A stretch of DNA of 64,000 nucleotides from the NCBI RefSeq assembly GCF_037975215.1, contig NZ_CP150239.1:1526001-1590000 (forward strand), in the 5' to 3' direction. Within the stretch, counting starts at the first letter, position 1. The number at the start of each line of letters is the position of its first letter. A program made the translations under genes and the position numbers. Origin of the DNA: Solibacillus sp. FSL R5-0449. Lineage in GTDB: Bacteria > Bacillota > Bacilli > Bacillales_A > Planococcaceae. Below the pieces are notes generated by a model that saw only the letters and a list, made by a program, of their open reading frames with translations, did not search any database and was not told where the DNA came from. Positions 50,497-60,860 of this stretch are shown piece after piece.

Positions 50497-51711
50497 ATGG
50501 CGAACAAAAAAGTCGTATTAGCATATTCAGGTGGTCTTGATACATCAGTAGCAATTCCATGGTTAAAAGAACAAGGTTGGGACGTAATCGCAGTATGTCT
50601 TGATGTTGGTGAAGGTAAAGACTTAGAATTTATCCGTAACAAAGCACTTCAAGTAGGTGCTGTTGAATCATATATGATCGATGCAAAAGATGAGTTTGCA
50701 GAGGACTTCGCATTAATCTCATTACAAGGACATACTTGGTATGAGCAAAAGTATCCATTAGTTTCTGCATTATCTCGTCCATTAATTTCAAAAAAATTAG
50801 TAGAAATCGCGAATGAAACAAATGCCGATGCAGTAGCACACGGTTGTACTGGTAAAGGGAATGACCAAGTACGTTTTGAAGTGTCAATCAAAGCATTAAA
50901 TCCGGATCTTGAAGTTTTAGCACCTGTACGTGAGTGGGGCTGGAGCCGTGACGAAGAAATCGAATATGCGGCAAAACATGGTGTTCCGATTCCTGCAACA
51001 CTTGATTCACCATTCTCAATCGACCAAAACTTATGGGGCCGTGCAAACGAAGCTGGTGTAATGGAAGATCCTTGGGTTGCACCACCTGAAGAAGCATACG
51101 GTTTAACAGTTTCATTGGAAGAAGCACCGGATACACCGGAATACGTTGAAATCGAATTCGTTGAAGGTAAACCAGTTTCGATTAACGGTATTCAAATGAA
51201 ACTGGCAGACTTAATTCAAGAATTAAATAAAATTGCCGGTGAACACGGTATTGGACGTATCGACCACGTTGAAAACCGTCTAGTTGGTATTAAATCTCGT
51301 GAAGTATATGAAATTCCAGGTGCGAAAGTATTATTAACAGCGCATAAAGAATTAGAAGATATTACATTAGTAAAAGAGTTGGCACATTTCAAACCAATCA
51401 TTGAACAAAAACTATCTGAAATTATCTATAACGGTCTTTGGTTCAACCCAATCCGTACAGCACTTCAAGCGTTCTTAAAAGAAACGCAAAAGTATGTAAA
51501 CGGAACAGTTCGTGTAAAACTTTACAAAGGCCATGCGATTGTTGAAGGACGTAAATCTCCAAATTCTCTATACTCTGAAGAATTGGCGACATATTCAAAA
51601 CATGACCAATTCAACCACGCTTCTGCTGTAGGCTTTATCGAATTATGGGGTATGCCAACAGTTGTTGCATCAGAAGTAGCAAAAAGCACAAAACAAACAG
51701 TAAATAAATAA
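50497..51711 (+). CDS. argG: Argininosuccinate synthase
   Basis: 404 aa from ATG 50497 with GGGGGC upstream (the longer frame to 50431 is rejected). ATP-binding [15 protein letters not shown] (residues 8-22), [12 protein letters not shown] and [15 protein letters not shown] are family signatures. It joins citrulline and aspartate. argH follows after 87 bases, with a hairpin in the gap that may reduce read-through. Codon use is strongly biased, as in highly expressed genes. I see no ARG box that matches the known consensus well. Confidence 0.96.
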   Translation: MANKKVVLAYSGGLDTSVAIPWLKEQGWDVIAVCLDVGEGKDLEFIRNKALQVGAVESYMIDAKDEFAEDFALISLQGHTWYEQKYPLVSALSRPLISKKLVEIANETNADAVAHGCTGKGNDQVRFEVSIKALNPDLEVLAPVREWGWSRDEEIEYAAKHGVPIPATLDSPFSIDQNLWGRANEAGVMEDPWVAPPEEAYGLTVSLEEAPDTPEYVEIEFVEGKPVSINGIQMKLADLIQELNKIAGEHGIGRIDHVENRLVGIKSREVYEIPGAKVLLTAHKELEDITLVKELAHFKPIIEQKLSEIIYNGLWFNPIRTALQAFLKETQKYVNGTVRVKLYKGHAIVEGRKSPNSLYSEELATYSKHDQFNHASAVGFIELWGMPTVVASEVAKSTKQTVNK

Positions 51712-51728
51712 TTAGATATACGGTTATT

Positions 51729-51762
51729 GAAGTGAGCGATTCGGAACCCGAGTCGCTTCTTC
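51729..51762 (+). terminator. Hairpin between argG and argH
   Basis: GAAG-GAGCGA-TTCGG pairs with CCGAG-TCGCTTC with small mismatches; TTCT rather than a clean T-run follows, so it may be a partial terminator or a processing site. Confidence 0.5.
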
Positions 51763-51798
51763 TATTATTCGGAACATAAGTTGAGGAGTGAAACTACT

Positions 51799-53172
51799 AT
51801 GGCAAAATTATGGGGCGGTCGTTTCCAAAAGTCTGCAGAAAGCTGGGTTGACGAGTTCGGGGCATCGATTGGCTTTGATCAGCAGTTAGTATTGGAAGAT
51901 ATTGAAGGTTCTGTAGCACATGTCACAATGCTAGGTGCACAAAATATTTTACCAAAAGAAGATGTCGAGAAAATTCTGGACGGTCTTGCACAATTAAAAG
52001 TAAAAGCCGAAGCGGGTGAACTGGAGTTTTCGGTTTCAAATGAAGACATCCATTTAAATCTTGAGAAAATGCTGATTGATCTGATCGGTCCTGTTGGCGG
52101 AAAGCTTCATACTGGACGCTCACGTAATGACCAGGTTGCAACAGATATGCACTTATTCCTGAAAAAGCGCGTACCTGAAGTAATCGGCTTAATCGAACAT
52201 TTCCAAAAAACGATTGTTGAGCAGGCAGAACAGAATGTGGATACGATTGCGCCTGGCTATACGCATTTACAGCGTGCACAGCCGATTAGTTTTGCACATC
52301 ACTTAATGGTTTACTTCTGGCAGCTGCAACGTGATAAAGAGCGTTTCACTGAATCGATGAAACGCATTGATATTTTACCGTTAGGTGCCGGCGCGATGGC
52401 AGGTACAACATTCCCGATTGACCGTTTAAAATCGGCTGAACTGCTTGGATTTGCGGAAGTGTATGCCAATTCTATGGATGCGGTAAGTGACCGTGACTTT
52501 ATCGTTGAATTTTTATCCAATTCAGCATTATTAATGACACACTTATCACGTTTCGCGGAAGAAATCATTATTTGGTCTACGGATGAATTTAAATTCATTG
52601 AGCTGGATGATGCATTCTCAACAGGGTCATCCATTATGCCACAAAAGAAAAATCCGGATATGGCAGAATTGATCCGCGGAAAAACAGGTCGTGCATACGG
52701 GAACTTAATGGGGCTGTTAACGGTATTAAAAGGTACGCCGTTAACGTACAACAAAGATATGCAGGAAGATAAAGAGGGCATGTTCGACACGATGGAAACG
52801 GTATTAGGTTCACTGAAAATTTTCGAAGGTATGGTTCGTACAATGACGGTCAACAAAGCGCGTCTTCACAGTGCGGTACATTCAGATTTTTCAAATGCGA
52901 CAGAGCTTGCGGATTACTTGGCGACAAAAGGGATGCCGTTCCGTGAAGCGCATGAAGTAACAGGGAAGCTTGTATTTACATGTATCCAGCAAGGAATCTA
53001 TTTACTGGATCTGCCGTTGGAAGAAATGCAGAAAGAATCCGCATTAATTGAAGAAGATATTTACGCAGTACTTGCACCGGAAGCTGCTGTTAGCCGACGA
53101 AATTCATTAGGCGGCACAGGCTTTGAGCAAGTGGCACTTCAAATTCAAAACGCAAAACAATTATTAGTATAG
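51799..53172 (+). CDS. argH: Argininosuccinate lyase
   Basis: 457 aa from ATG 51799 (GAGGAG about 11 bases upstream). KLWGGRFQK start, [25 protein letters not shown]-type motif ([18 protein letters not shown]) and the superfamily signature [12 protein letters not shown] at about residues 276-287. It splits argininosuccinate into arginine and fumarate, completing the arginine pathway with ArgG. Followed by a structured repeat and a terminator. Confidence 0.96.
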   Translation: MAKLWGGRFQKSAESWVDEFGASIGFDQQLVLEDIEGSVAHVTMLGAQNILPKEDVEKILDGLAQLKVKAEAGELEFSVSNEDIHLNLEKMLIDLIGPVGGKLHTGRSRNDQVATDMHLFLKKRVPEVIGLIEHFQKTIVEQAEQNVDTIAPGYTHLQRAQPISFAHHLMVYFWQLQRDKERFTESMKRIDILPLGAGAMAGTTFPIDRLKSAELLGFAEVYANSMDAVSDRDFIVEFLSNSALLMTHLSRFAEEIIIWSTDEFKFIELDDAFSTGSSIMPQKKNPDMAELIRGKTGRAYGNLMGLLTVLKGTPLTYNKDMQEDKEGMFDTMETVLGSLKIFEGMVRTMTVNKARLHSAVHSDFSNATELADYLATKGMPFREAHEVTGKLVFTCIQQGIYLLDLPLEEMQKESALIEEDIYAVLAPEAAVSRRNSLGGTGFEQVALQIQNAKQLLV

Positions 53173-53231
53173 ACAGGGATGAGGCTAGGAAATCAGAAGA
53201 AACCCTTATTAAGAAATGTATATTTAATAAA

Positions 53232-53331
53232 ATTGATTGGAATGGAGGGCGACTCCTGCGGGAACAGCACGACGCCTGAGACTACAGGCTCAGGCCGTGC
53301 CCGCGGAAAGCGTCCCGGAATGGAAATCAAT
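53232..53331. repeat. Structured ~100-bp palindromic repeat, copy 2
   Basis: Outer arms ATTGATT (53232-53238) and AATCAAT (53325-53331); inner CTGCGGG/CCGCGG, GCACG/CGTGC and apical GCCTGAG/CTCAGGC. It shares GGCGACTCC, GAGACTACAGGCTC and GGAAAGCGTCC with copy 1 (8434-8537). Base pairs in the outer stem differ between the copies but are kept complementary. Confidence 0.8.
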
Positions 53332-53344
53332 TTTTAACGCATAA

Positions 53345-53385
53345 AAAAGTACCATTTTCTCAGGTAGGAAAATGGTACTTTTTGG
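53345..53385 (+). terminator. Terminator after argH
   Basis: AAAAGTACCATTTTC and GAAAATGGTACTTTTT pair around TCAGGTAG. Confidence 0.85.
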
Positions 53386-53492
53386 GTTATTGGCCTTCCT
53401 TGATTTTTGTACCTAAAAATGGTATTTTTTCTTATACAAATTAAAAATTAGCAGTATAATAATAGATACTTTAAATAGAAAGGTGTCTTTTT

Positions 53493-55106
53493 ATGACAAA
53501 TACAAAGACTTCGCAATCATGGGTGCTTACATTATTTGCACTTGGCGTATTTATGGCCGCACTGGATAACGGAATTATCAGTGCTGCACTGACAACGATC
53601 AACAGCTCGTTTAATGTCGAAGCAAACTGGGGAGCCTGGGGTGTTACACTGTACACACTTGGCTTAGCAATCAGTGTTCCGATTGTAGGGAAACTTTCGG
53701 ACCGTTATGGACGCAAGAAACTGTTTATTGTGGAAATTGCGTTGTTTGGTCTGGGATCGCTGCTTGTGGCACTTAGCCCGAACTTTACATTTTATTTAAT
53801 TTCCCGTTTCATCCAGGCGATGGGCGGAGGCGGTATTTTTATTATCGGTACTTCGTATGTCGTTAGTACACTGCCTGCGGAAAAGCAAGGGAAAGCGTTG
53901 GGATTACTTGGTGGTATGAATGGGATTGCCGCTGTTTTAGGTCCGAATATCGGAAGTATCATTCTGGATTTGACAGGCAGCTGGCATTGGCTGTTTTTAA
54001 TTAATGTGCCAATCGCAATTTTCCTAGTCATCATGGGTTTTCTTAAACTGGAAGAAACGAAAGACGCAGCACCCGGCAAGCTTGATATGACGGGTACGGT
54101 TTTACTTTCTGTTGCAATTTTAGGCATTATGTACGGACTGACAAATATTGAGGGTGTAAACTTTTTCAGCTCTCTTATCGAACCGACAGTCTATCCATAT
54201 TTACTAGCTGGAATGATCGTACTAGTGATTCTTTATTTCTATGAAACACGCCTTGAGCGTCGTGGAGGGGACCCGATTTTACCGGTAGGGTTAATGCGTC
54301 AGCCGACTTATTTACTGACATTACTGTTAGGTCTTCTATCTGGTGCAATGCTTGCTGCAATGATCTTCATTCCGGCCTTCTCTGAGCAAGTACTGGGTAT
54401 TAAATCCGAGCATGCGGGCTACTGGATGACACCGCTTGCACTGGCTGCAGGAGTAGGGGCAGCAGTTGGCGGTATTTTAGTCGATAAAAGAGGTCCGATT
54501 TTAGCTGTTCTGTTTTCAGGTCTTGCAGCCGCAATTGGTTTCTTCCTGTTCCCGGCATGGATTGATGCAAAATGGCAGTTTGTCATTGCATCTGTTATTG
54601 GCGGTGTCGGCATTGGGGTACTTCTTGGAGCACCACTGAATATTTTAGCAACAGAAAAACTTGAAGCGAATAAAGGGACGGCATTAGCGTCATTATCATT
54701 AATCCGAACAATCGGGATGACAATCGCGCCGACGATTTATGCCGGGTTTATCGCACGCGGCTTCAGTGAAATTCCGTCATTATTTAAAAACGATTTCCAA
54801 GGAATTTTACAGCAAAATTTACAACAGGCGAATCTATCGGAAGAGGCAACTGCAGAACTTGCTCAAGTAGGCAGTCAGTTTGCAGCAGGCGGTCAGTTTT
54901 CCGAGGAACAAATGATGAGTGTCGTTCAAAATATTCAAGATCCGACGTTAAAAGAGGTCATTTTGAATTCTGTCAATGAAGTAACGGTCATGGCAGCACA
55001 AAACGGCTATGGCGGTCTATTTTACTCGGCGGTTGTCATTGCCATCATTATTTTTGTAGTTGGATTGATTTTAAAACCAATTCGAAAAAAATCTATGGAA
55101 ATTTAA
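53493..55106 (+). CDS. MFS multidrug exporter, DHA2 (EmrB/QacA) family
   Basis: 537 aa with 14 predicted membrane segments. LDNGIISAALTTI (motif D1), GKLSDRYGRKKLF (motif A, about residues 67-79) and GIAAVLGPNIGSII (motif C) define the DHA2 drug:H+ antiporters. A soluble insertion of about 75 residues lies before the last segment (Gln-rich, QGILQQNLQQANLSEEATAE). ATG 53493 with AAAGGTG upstream. No local regulator gene. A terminator-like hairpin follows at 55204. Confidence 0.88.
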   Translation: MTNTKTSQSWVLTLFALGVFMAALDNGIISAALTTINSSFNVEANWGAWGVTLYTLGLAISVPIVGKLSDRYGRKKLFIVEIALFGLGSLLVALSPNFTFYLISRFIQAMGGGGIFIIGTSYVVSTLPAEKQGKALGLLGGMNGIAAVLGPNIGSIILDLTGSWHWLFLINVPIAIFLVIMGFLKLEETKDAAPGKLDMTGTVLLSVAILGIMYGLTNIEGVNFFSSLIEPTVYPYLLAGMIVLVILYFYETRLERRGGDPILPVGLMRQPTYLLTLLLGLLSGAMLAAMIFIPAFSEQVLGIKSEHAGYWMTPLALAAGVGAAVGGILVDKRGPILAVLFSGLAAAIGFFLFPAWIDAKWQFVIASVIGGVGIGVLLGAPLNILATEKLEANKGTALASLSLIRTIGMTIAPTIYAGFIARGFSEIPSLFKNDFQGILQQNLQQANLSEEATAELAQVGSQFAAGGQFSEEQMMSVVQNIQDPTLKEVILNSVNEVTVMAAQNGYGGLFYSAVVIAIIIFVVGLILKPIRKKSMEI

Positions 55107-55203
55107 AAAAGTGTTTTAGGTTGTACGATTTAGGGTAATTTATCTTTAGACTCATGCAAAGCTTGTGTGGGTGTTGAAGTCTCTCCCCCAATAGTAGACT
55201 TAC

Positions 55204-55240
55204 AAAAAGTGTCCTTTTGCGCATAAAAGGGCATTTTTTG
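55204..55240 (+). terminator. Terminator after the drug exporter gene
   Basis: AAAAAGTGTCCTTTT pairs with AAAAGGGCATTTTTT around GCGCAT. Confidence 0.75.
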
Positions 55241-55384
55241 TGTCTAAAAGCGATGCATTTATTTTCAATCGGTCTCAAATTAGAAAATTCGCAATGTTTT
55301 GCGTTATAATTAGCATCAAGTGCATGAAACTTTTCATCAAAAATTACGTAAATACTAGTACTACATAGAATGGGGGAATCGAAC

Positions 55385-56536
55385 ATGGCTGAAAATCCAT
55401 TATTTGAAGATTTAAATAAACGTGCTGAGCAAGAGCCCGCTCAAACGACTGATCTAGTCGAACAACCACAAAAACAACTCGTTTCGGAACAGGAGCTTTC
55501 TCAAATCCGTCAACGTCAGGAACAGTTAAAACAACAGCCTCAAGTTCAACAGCTTGCTGAAAAAATTGATGTGAAAAACCAGATCGCGGTTCTTGAATTC
55601 GGGAAAGAAACGGCTCAGGGAATTTCAACATTTTCAGACCGAATGCTTGCAACGATTAAGCAAAGCAATCTGGAAAAGTCGACAACGTTACTGAACAATT
55701 TAAATAAAATTATGGACCGCTTTGATCCTCAGGATTTCCAGGAGGAACAGAAAAAGGGCTTCCTGAAAAAGCTGTTCTCAAAAAGCAAAGAGCAATTGGA
55801 GCGTATTTTATCCAAATACGACACGATGAATAAAGAAGTCGATGCCGTTTATAACGAAATTCAGAAGTACGAAGTGGAAATGAAAAGAAACACGGTACAG
55901 CTGGAACAAATGTATGATGAAAATTTAAACTACTTCCATACGTTAAGCGAACATATTGCGGCGATCGATATTAAAGTTAATGATCTACGTCAACAACTGC
56001 CGGCATTGTCGGCTAGAGCGGATTCCGGTGACCATGAAGCCATTATGGAGCTGGAAACGGTAACACGTGGAATCGAGCTATTGGAACAACGAGGCTACGA
56101 CCTTGAAATGGCCCAGCAAGTATCATTCCAGTCAGCGCCGCAAATCCGTTTAATGCAGCAAGGGAACAACCATTTAATCGGTAAGATCAACTCGGCATTC
56201 GTGACGACTATTCCGATCTTCAAACAAGGTCTGATTCATGCCGTTACAATGCAGCGACAAAAACTTGTTTCGGATTCGATGGCTGAACTCGACCGCCGTA
56301 CGAATGAAATGCTCGTACGAAATGCAGAAAATGTCCGTCAAAATTCAGTGAACATTGCACGTCAGGCAGGCAGTCCAAGCATCAAAGTCGAAACAATTGA
56401 AACGACTTGGAAAACGATCATTTCCGGTATTGAAGAAACAAAACAAATTCAGGCAGAAACGGTGCGCAATCGTGAAGAAGGACGTAAGCGCATTGAACAA
56501 TTACAGCTTGAATATGAAAAATTAAAGAGCATGTAA
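55385..56536 (+). CDS. TelA/KlaA-family toxic anion resistance protein
   Basis: 383 aa from ATG 55385 (GGGGGAATCG upstream). Soluble and almost all helical. VKNQIAVLEFGKETAQGIST, LKKLFSKSKEQLERIL and PSIKVETIETTWKTI are typical of the TelA family (YceH of B. subtilis). First linked to tellurite resistance, these proteins act in envelope stress; the mechanism is unclear. The Ter partners (TerD-like) usual in Bacillus are not next to it here. A terminator follows. Confidence 0.88.
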   Translation: MAENPLFEDLNKRAEQEPAQTTDLVEQPQKQLVSEQELSQIRQRQEQLKQQPQVQQLAEKIDVKNQIAVLEFGKETAQGISTFSDRMLATIKQSNLEKSTTLLNNLNKIMDRFDPQDFQEEQKKGFLKKLFSKSKEQLERILSKYDTMNKEVDAVYNEIQKYEVEMKRNTVQLEQMYDENLNYFHTLSEHIAAIDIKVNDLRQQLPALSARADSGDHEAIMELETVTRGIELLEQRGYDLEMAQQVSFQSAPQIRLMQQGNNHLIGKINSAFVTTIPIFKQGLIHAVTMQRQKLVSDSMAELDRRTNEMLVRNAENVRQNSVNIARQAGSPSIKVETIETTWKTIISGIEETKQIQAETVRNREEGRKRIEQLQLEYEKLKSM

Positions 56537-56546
56537 GCTGTATTCT

Positions 56547-56582
56547 GAGGCATCGAGTATCCTTTGCTCGATGCCTTTTATC
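56547..56582 (+). terminator. Terminator after the TelA-family gene
   Basis: GGCATCGAG and CTCGATGCC pair around TATCCTTTG; TTTTAT follows. Confidence 0.85.
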
Positions 56583-56612
56583 ATCTTTTTCGAACACTAT
56601 AGGGGGAGTTTT

Positions 56613-56999
56613 ATGCAAGTTTTAAGTCGTAAGTTTACAGTAGCACTCGTGTCAACATTTCTTTTCAGTTTTCTGTTAGCCATTATCGAGACAATGACGG
56701 CGAGTGAACAGTATCTGTCTTTTGGCATGACCGTTCTGACATTTATCGTATTAAGCGCACCAATGTTTCTCGTTTTAGGGGTTGCCGTATCGTTTCTGTT
56801 TGAAAAAAATCTGCGTTCTGAAAAAATGAAATGGATCAGCTATATTGTCATTGGTGCGGTATTTACGGTTCCATACGCCCTCTACTCTTTTGAAGATGCG
56901 AATCTATTACTATTCTCAATGATAGGTGGGTTGGGGGCAGCCCTCTTTTGTGGGATACATCTAATATTTGATAAATATATATTCAAAAATACGGATTAA
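56613..56999 (+). CDS. Membrane protein of unknown function
   Basis: 128 aa from ATG 56613 (AGGGGGAG upstream). Four hydrophobic segments (VALVSTFLFSFLLAIIE, FGMTVLTFIVLSAPMFLVL, ISYIVIGAVFTVPYALYSF, LLLFSMIGGLGAALFCGIHL). No recognised family. It lies 77 bases behind the TelA-family gene but is separated from it by a terminator. Confidence 0.65.
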   Translation: MQVLSRKFTVALVSTFLFSFLLAIIETMTASEQYLSFGMTVLTFIVLSAPMFLVLGVAVSFLFEKNLRSEKMKWISYIVIGAVFTVPYALYSFEDANLLLFSMIGGLGAALFCGIHLIFDKYIFKNTD

Positions 57000-57147
57000 C
57001 AAACAATTTAAAAGCTTGTGAAATTAAGCTTAGAAGTGGTCTAAAATTTCCTCTTGGTGATTAATTAGGGGTGAATTTGGTGAAATTGGGTAAATAACAG
57101 CAAAAGAGATTTACACAAGTATTGCCATGAGGGAAAGGAAGACAAAG

Positions 57148-57444
57148 ATGGAAAAGAACTTAATGAAAATCGACGAATTTCTAAAAATGCCGAAAAGTGT
57201 TATACGCAGAGCAAATGAACGAGACGTATTGAGTATAAAAAATGAGCTCCTTATATTAATGAATGAGAAAAGCGACATGTATGATAAAGCGCATATCCGA
57301 AAGTTAATCAACGAAATTCAATTTTTAAATGTGTTTGTAGTAAAGGAAGATTTTGATAAAACCATATTTTCCTACGAACCTCCAAAATACGCATCACCCC
57401 GCGTAACGATCAAAGAAAGCGGCTGGATCGAACTAATCAAATAA
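57148..57444 (+). CDS. Small soluble protein of unknown function
   Basis: 98 aa from ATG 57148 (AAAGGAAG upstream); ATG 57127 in the same frame is less well placed. Charged and helical in the first 60 residues (MPKSVIRRANERDVLSIKNE, DKAHIRKLINEIQFL), ending in a beta-like tail (PRVTIKESGWIELIK). No known motif. Confidence 0.6.
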   Translation: MEKNLMKIDEFLKMPKSVIRRANERDVLSIKNELLILMNEKSDMYDKAHIRKLINEIQFLNVFVVKEDFDKTIFSYEPPKYASPRVTIKESGWIELIK

Positions 57445-57519
57445 GAAGTAGTCTATTCCCAACATTGGAATCATGATAAAATTTTATTATGAATAGATGG
57501 TTGGAAGAAGGTAGTAATT

Positions 57520-58431
57520 GTGGAACGATTGAAAGGCATAGCGATGATTATTGTAGGTTCGATGTTTTGGGGGGCTACCGGTCCGATGATGGAATGGCTA
57601 CTTCAAACAACGTCCATGACCGCTGAGTTTATGCTAGCAGTACGGTTAATGATCGCAGGCGTTTTAATTCTTACGATTGTAGCTATGCAGAAAAAACCGG
57701 TATTCTCCATTTGGAAAAACCGGAACTATTCGGTGCAATTACTGATTTTCAGTGTAATCGGAATGGTAGGGTTACAATTTACGTTTGTGAAGTCGATTGA
57801 AGTGAGTAATGCAATAATTGCAACACTCCTGCAGTTTTTAGCGCCAATCTTCATCGTCATCTATACATCGGTTATTGGGAAGGTTCTTCCACCGCGCAGT
57901 CAATTGATCGGTATTTTTGGTACACTTGTCGGATTGTTTCTATTGCTGACAAATGGCTCGGTTTCAGAGTTGCTGGTTAGTAAGGAAGCACTTGTCTGGG
58001 GACTGCTGTTAGGATTTACGTATGCGTTTTATACACTGTATCCTGCTCGGCTGATGGCTGAAGTAGGGGTCATCATTATTATTGGCTGGGGTATGATAAT
58101 CGGCGGACTTATCTTCTCGGTAACGGGACAGCTTTGGAAGCCGGAGCAATGGCTGTTGCTGCTGGATCCAGTGAATGTCGTCATCATTATTGCTACGGGT
58201 ATTTTAGGATCCTTCGCGTATATTTTATTTTTAACAAGCCTGAAATACATATCCCCAGTTGAAACGAGTATCTTATCGAGTATTGAACCATTGACAGCGA
58301 TGGCGATTTCCGTTGTCTGGCTCGGTGCAACTTTGTATAACTGGCAATATGTCGGAACTTTATTAATGCTCGTTTTTGTCGCCTATTTATCAATTGCCGG
58401 GAGCAAAAAGTCTCCCAATTCGAATGTCTAA
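57520..58431 (+). CDS. EamA-family (DMT) transporter
   Basis: 303 aa, GTG start at 57520 with GGAAGAAGG upstream. Ten membrane segments formed by two EamA repeats. GSMFWGATGPMMEWLL, NAIIATLLQFLAPIFIVIYT and SPVETSILSSIEPLTAMAIS are the duplicated family motifs. Usually exporters of amino acids or metabolites. A terminator hairpin directly follows and overlaps the leader of the peptidase gene. Confidence 0.87.
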   Translation: MERLKGIAMIIVGSMFWGATGPMMEWLLQTTSMTAEFMLAVRLMIAGVLILTIVAMQKKPVFSIWKNRNYSVQLLIFSVIGMVGLQFTFVKSIEVSNAIIATLLQFLAPIFIVIYTSVIGKVLPPRSQLIGIFGTLVGLFLLLTNGSVSELLVSKEALVWGLLLGFTYAFYTLYPARLMAEVGVIIIIGWGMIIGGLIFSVTGQLWKPEQWLLLLDPVNVVIIIATGILGSFAYILFLTSLKYISPVETSILSSIEPLTAMAISVVWLGATLYNWQYVGTLLMLVFVAYLSIAGSKKSPNSNV

Positions 58432-58455
58432 GTGAATGTCACTTAGGCATTTTTG
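58424..58455 (+). terminator. Terminator after the EamA gene
   Basis: ATGTCTAAGTG and CACTTAGGCAT pair around AATGT; TTTTT follows. Confidence 0.8.
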
Positions 58456-58482
58456 GGTATAGAAAATGAAGGAGGCGTTGTT

Positions 58483-59640
58483 ATGGAAGCATTCGATTTT
58501 TTCACATTGCATGAAAAAGATATAAAAGATGATATTAAACGCTTAGTATTAGCCGATTCACCTTCGCAAAACAAAGAGCTGCTTGATTTGTGCAAAGATG
58601 TACTCCAGTCGATGTTTTATGACTATTTTCATGTAAAGGCAACAGAATATGCGATGGAGCATAACGGCAATCATCTCCGCTTTGAAATGGGCGAAGGAAC
58701 CGAACAGATTTTAATGATCGGTCATTATGATACTGTTTGGGATAAAGGGGCTTTGCCATATCGGGAGGAAGAAGATAAAATTTTCGGTCCGGGTATTTTG
58801 GATATGAAATCAGGTCTCGTCAGTGCGATTTGGTTTTTTAAATATGTTCAAAAAATGAATCTGCCTTTGAAGCGCCGCGTTGTATTTTTCCTGAACAGTG
58901 ATGAAGAAATCGGAAGCCCAACGTCGAGAGCGCTGATCGAAGCAGAGGCCAAAAAATCGGTAGCCGCTTTTATACTGGAGCCTGCAGTTACCGTTTCAGG
59001 TGAACTGAAAATTGCGCGAAAAGGGACATCCAGGTATTTGCTGAACATTCACGGACTTGCATCACACGCGGGGAATAATCCGCGCGATGGTGTCAGCGCA
59101 ATTACGGAAGCGGCAAGGCAAATTCTGAATATCGATGCGCTCAACGACTATGAAAAGGGGACAACACTCAATGTCGGGATGATCCAGGGCGGCGGCAAAT
59201 TGAACGTGATTCCCGATGAGGCGCATGTAGGGGTCGATGTCCGATCGGTTACACGGACAGAGCAGGAGCGGATCGACGATTATTTCGAGGCGCTTAAACC
59301 ATACGATCAGCGCACGAAAATCGAAATCGATGGGGGAATTAACCGGCCACCGATGGAACGAGATGAAGAAAGTGAAGAACTGTTCGAAATTGCGCAGGAA
59401 GAAGCGGAAGATCTTGGTTTTGATGTGGATGAAGCATCAGTCGGCGGTGCAAGTGACGGCAATTTCACGTCGTTATATACGCCGACATTGGATGGTCTGG
59501 GCCTTGTAGGGGACGGTATTCATGCAGAACATGAGCATATTTTAAAAGAGCATATCATTGAACGCTTCGCACTTTTAACGAATACATTGCTGGAAGTTGT
59601 CAATGAGATTGAGATGGAGGGAATTCAGGATGACGGCTGA
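58483..59640 (+). CDS. M20-family metallopeptidase (CPG2-like carboxypeptidase)
   Basis: 385 aa from ATG 58483 (AAGGAGG seven bases upstream). First metal His in MIGHYDTVWD, bridging Asp in GILDMKSGL, catalytic Glu pair in DEEIGSPTSR, and the dimerisation domain between about residues 190 and 300 (HGLASHAGNNPRDGVSAITE). The last ligand His lies in GDGIHAEHEHI. It cleaves C-terminal amino acids such as glutamate from substrates in characterised relatives. Its end overlaps the sirtuin gene start by 11 bases, so they form an operon. Confidence 0.88.
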   Translation: MEAFDFFTLHEKDIKDDIKRLVLADSPSQNKELLDLCKDVLQSMFYDYFHVKATEYAMEHNGNHLRFEMGEGTEQILMIGHYDTVWDKGALPYREEEDKIFGPGILDMKSGLVSAIWFFKYVQKMNLPLKRRVVFFLNSDEEIGSPTSRALIEAEAKKSVAAFILEPAVTVSGELKIARKGTSRYLLNIHGLASHAGNNPRDGVSAITEAARQILNIDALNDYEKGTTLNVGMIQGGGKLNVIPDEAHVGVDVRSVTRTEQERIDDYFEALKPYDQRTKIEIDGGINRPPMERDEESEELFEIAQEEAEDLGFDVDEASVGGASDGNFTSLYTPTLDGLGLVGDGIHAEHEHILKEHIIERFALLTNTLLEVVNEIEMEGIQDDG

Positions 59641-60361
59641 AACATTGGCGCACTTGATGAAACAATCGAATCGTACGGTCGTGCTGACTGGTGCCGGGAT
59701 GTCGATTGAATCGGGCATACCGGATTTTCGCTCGTCGACAGGCTTGTGGCAAAGTATCGATCCTCATATAGTTGCCTCTACCGAAAGTCTGCAAAAGAAC
59801 TATGAACAGTTCCGCGAGTTTTACCAGATGAGAATTACCGCGCTAGAAAACTGTAATCCCCATCAAGGACATCTAGTTTTGGCGGACTTCGAAAAGCGCG
59901 GACTTGTTTCATTGATCGCGACTCAAAATGTCGACCAACTGCATCAGCAGGCAGGTAGTAAAAATGTGGCCGAACTTCACGGCAATATCGTATCCATTCG
60001 CTGCCAAAAATGCGGCAAACCACATGCAAAAGAGCAGTTTTTGAATAATAGTATTTGCACCTATTGTTCCGGGAAACTACGGCCGAATGTCGTGCTGTTT
60101 GGGGAAACTTTGCCGGCAGAGGCATGGGACCAGACACTGCATGAAATACACGATGCAGACCTTGTGATTGTAATCGGAACAAGTTTGGAAGTATACCCTG
60201 TCAACCAGCTGCCTAGCATGTCAAGAGGGAAGCTCATCTATATCAACCGTGAGCAAACGTCCACAAGTGCACATTATTCATTTGACTTAGTGTTGGAAGG
60301 GTCGGCCGGAGAGATTTTGGCGGAAGTACATCGTGAGCTGGAGGGTATTGAGAAGTTATAA
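59630..60361 (+). CDS. NAD-dependent protein deacylase (Sir2 family)
   Basis: 243 aa from ATG 59630 (GGAGGG about nine bases upstream), overlapping the peptidase gene. NAD-binding GAGMSIESGIPDFRS at residues 21-35, TQNVDQLHQQAG, catalytic His in ELHGN, two Cys pairs (CQKC, CTYC) for zinc, RPNVVLFGE and GTSLEVYP. A class of sirtuin similar to B. subtilis SrtN. It removes acyl groups from lysines using NAD. Confidence 0.92.
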   Translation: MTAETLAHLMKQSNRTVVLTGAGMSIESGIPDFRSSTGLWQSIDPHIVASTESLQKNYEQFREFYQMRITALENCNPHQGHLVLADFEKRGLVSLIATQNVDQLHQQAGSKNVAELHGNIVSIRCQKCGKPHAKEQFLNNSICTYCSGKLRPNVVLFGETLPAEAWDQTLHEIHDADLVIVIGTSLEVYPVNQLPSMSRGKLIYINREQTSTSAHYSFDLVLEGSAGEILAEVHRELEGIEKL

Positions 60362-60537
60362 TAACGCATGTGTGAAATATAGGATTGTTTCGTTATGTTC
60401 TGGTTTGCATTACTAGTATAAAATGAAGGATGACAAAAAATAGGCACGAAATATTGAAATAACAATATTCGTGCTTTACCGTTCTAATTCCGAATTCGTA
60501 TAAGGGAACCTATTGGTGAATTCATTTATTGCGTTCT

Positions 60538-60735
60538 TTACTGACAATTTTCACAAAGTACACTATTGGCAGTTCTTGCAATTGCATTATCTAATCTTGA
60601 AACCATCATATTTTTTTCGGAGGGCATCGTAATATTGGCTGTAAAGCGTTGCCCTTCTTCGATCTTTCTTCCGCAATTTGAACAAGCTAATTGCTTGGAT
60701 GTAAACGAATCCTTTAATTTATCAAACAAATTCAC
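60538..60735 (-). CDS. Small zinc-ribbon protein
   Basis: 65 aa from GTG 60735 (AGGAGT a few bases upstream; TTG 60738 is too close). Two CxxC motifs (CSNCGRKIEEGQRF and CENC at the end) would bind one zinc. The segment between them is KNMMVSRLDNAIARTANSV. It resembles zinc-ribbon regions of FusB-type and other small Bacillus proteins. Function unknown. Single gene. Confidence 0.65.
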   Translation of the reverse strand: MNLFDKLKDSFTSKQLACSNCGRKIEEGQRFTANITMPSEKNMMVSRLDNAIARTANSVLCENCQ

Positions 60736-60860
60736 CAACTCCTGACTAAAATAAAAAATCCTTTAAATCCCATTATATAACTTTTATGTATATTTTAAAA
60801 ATAGATAGCCATTTCCAAAAATCCTTGAATATTATTTTAGAAATATTATGTATGGTGAAG

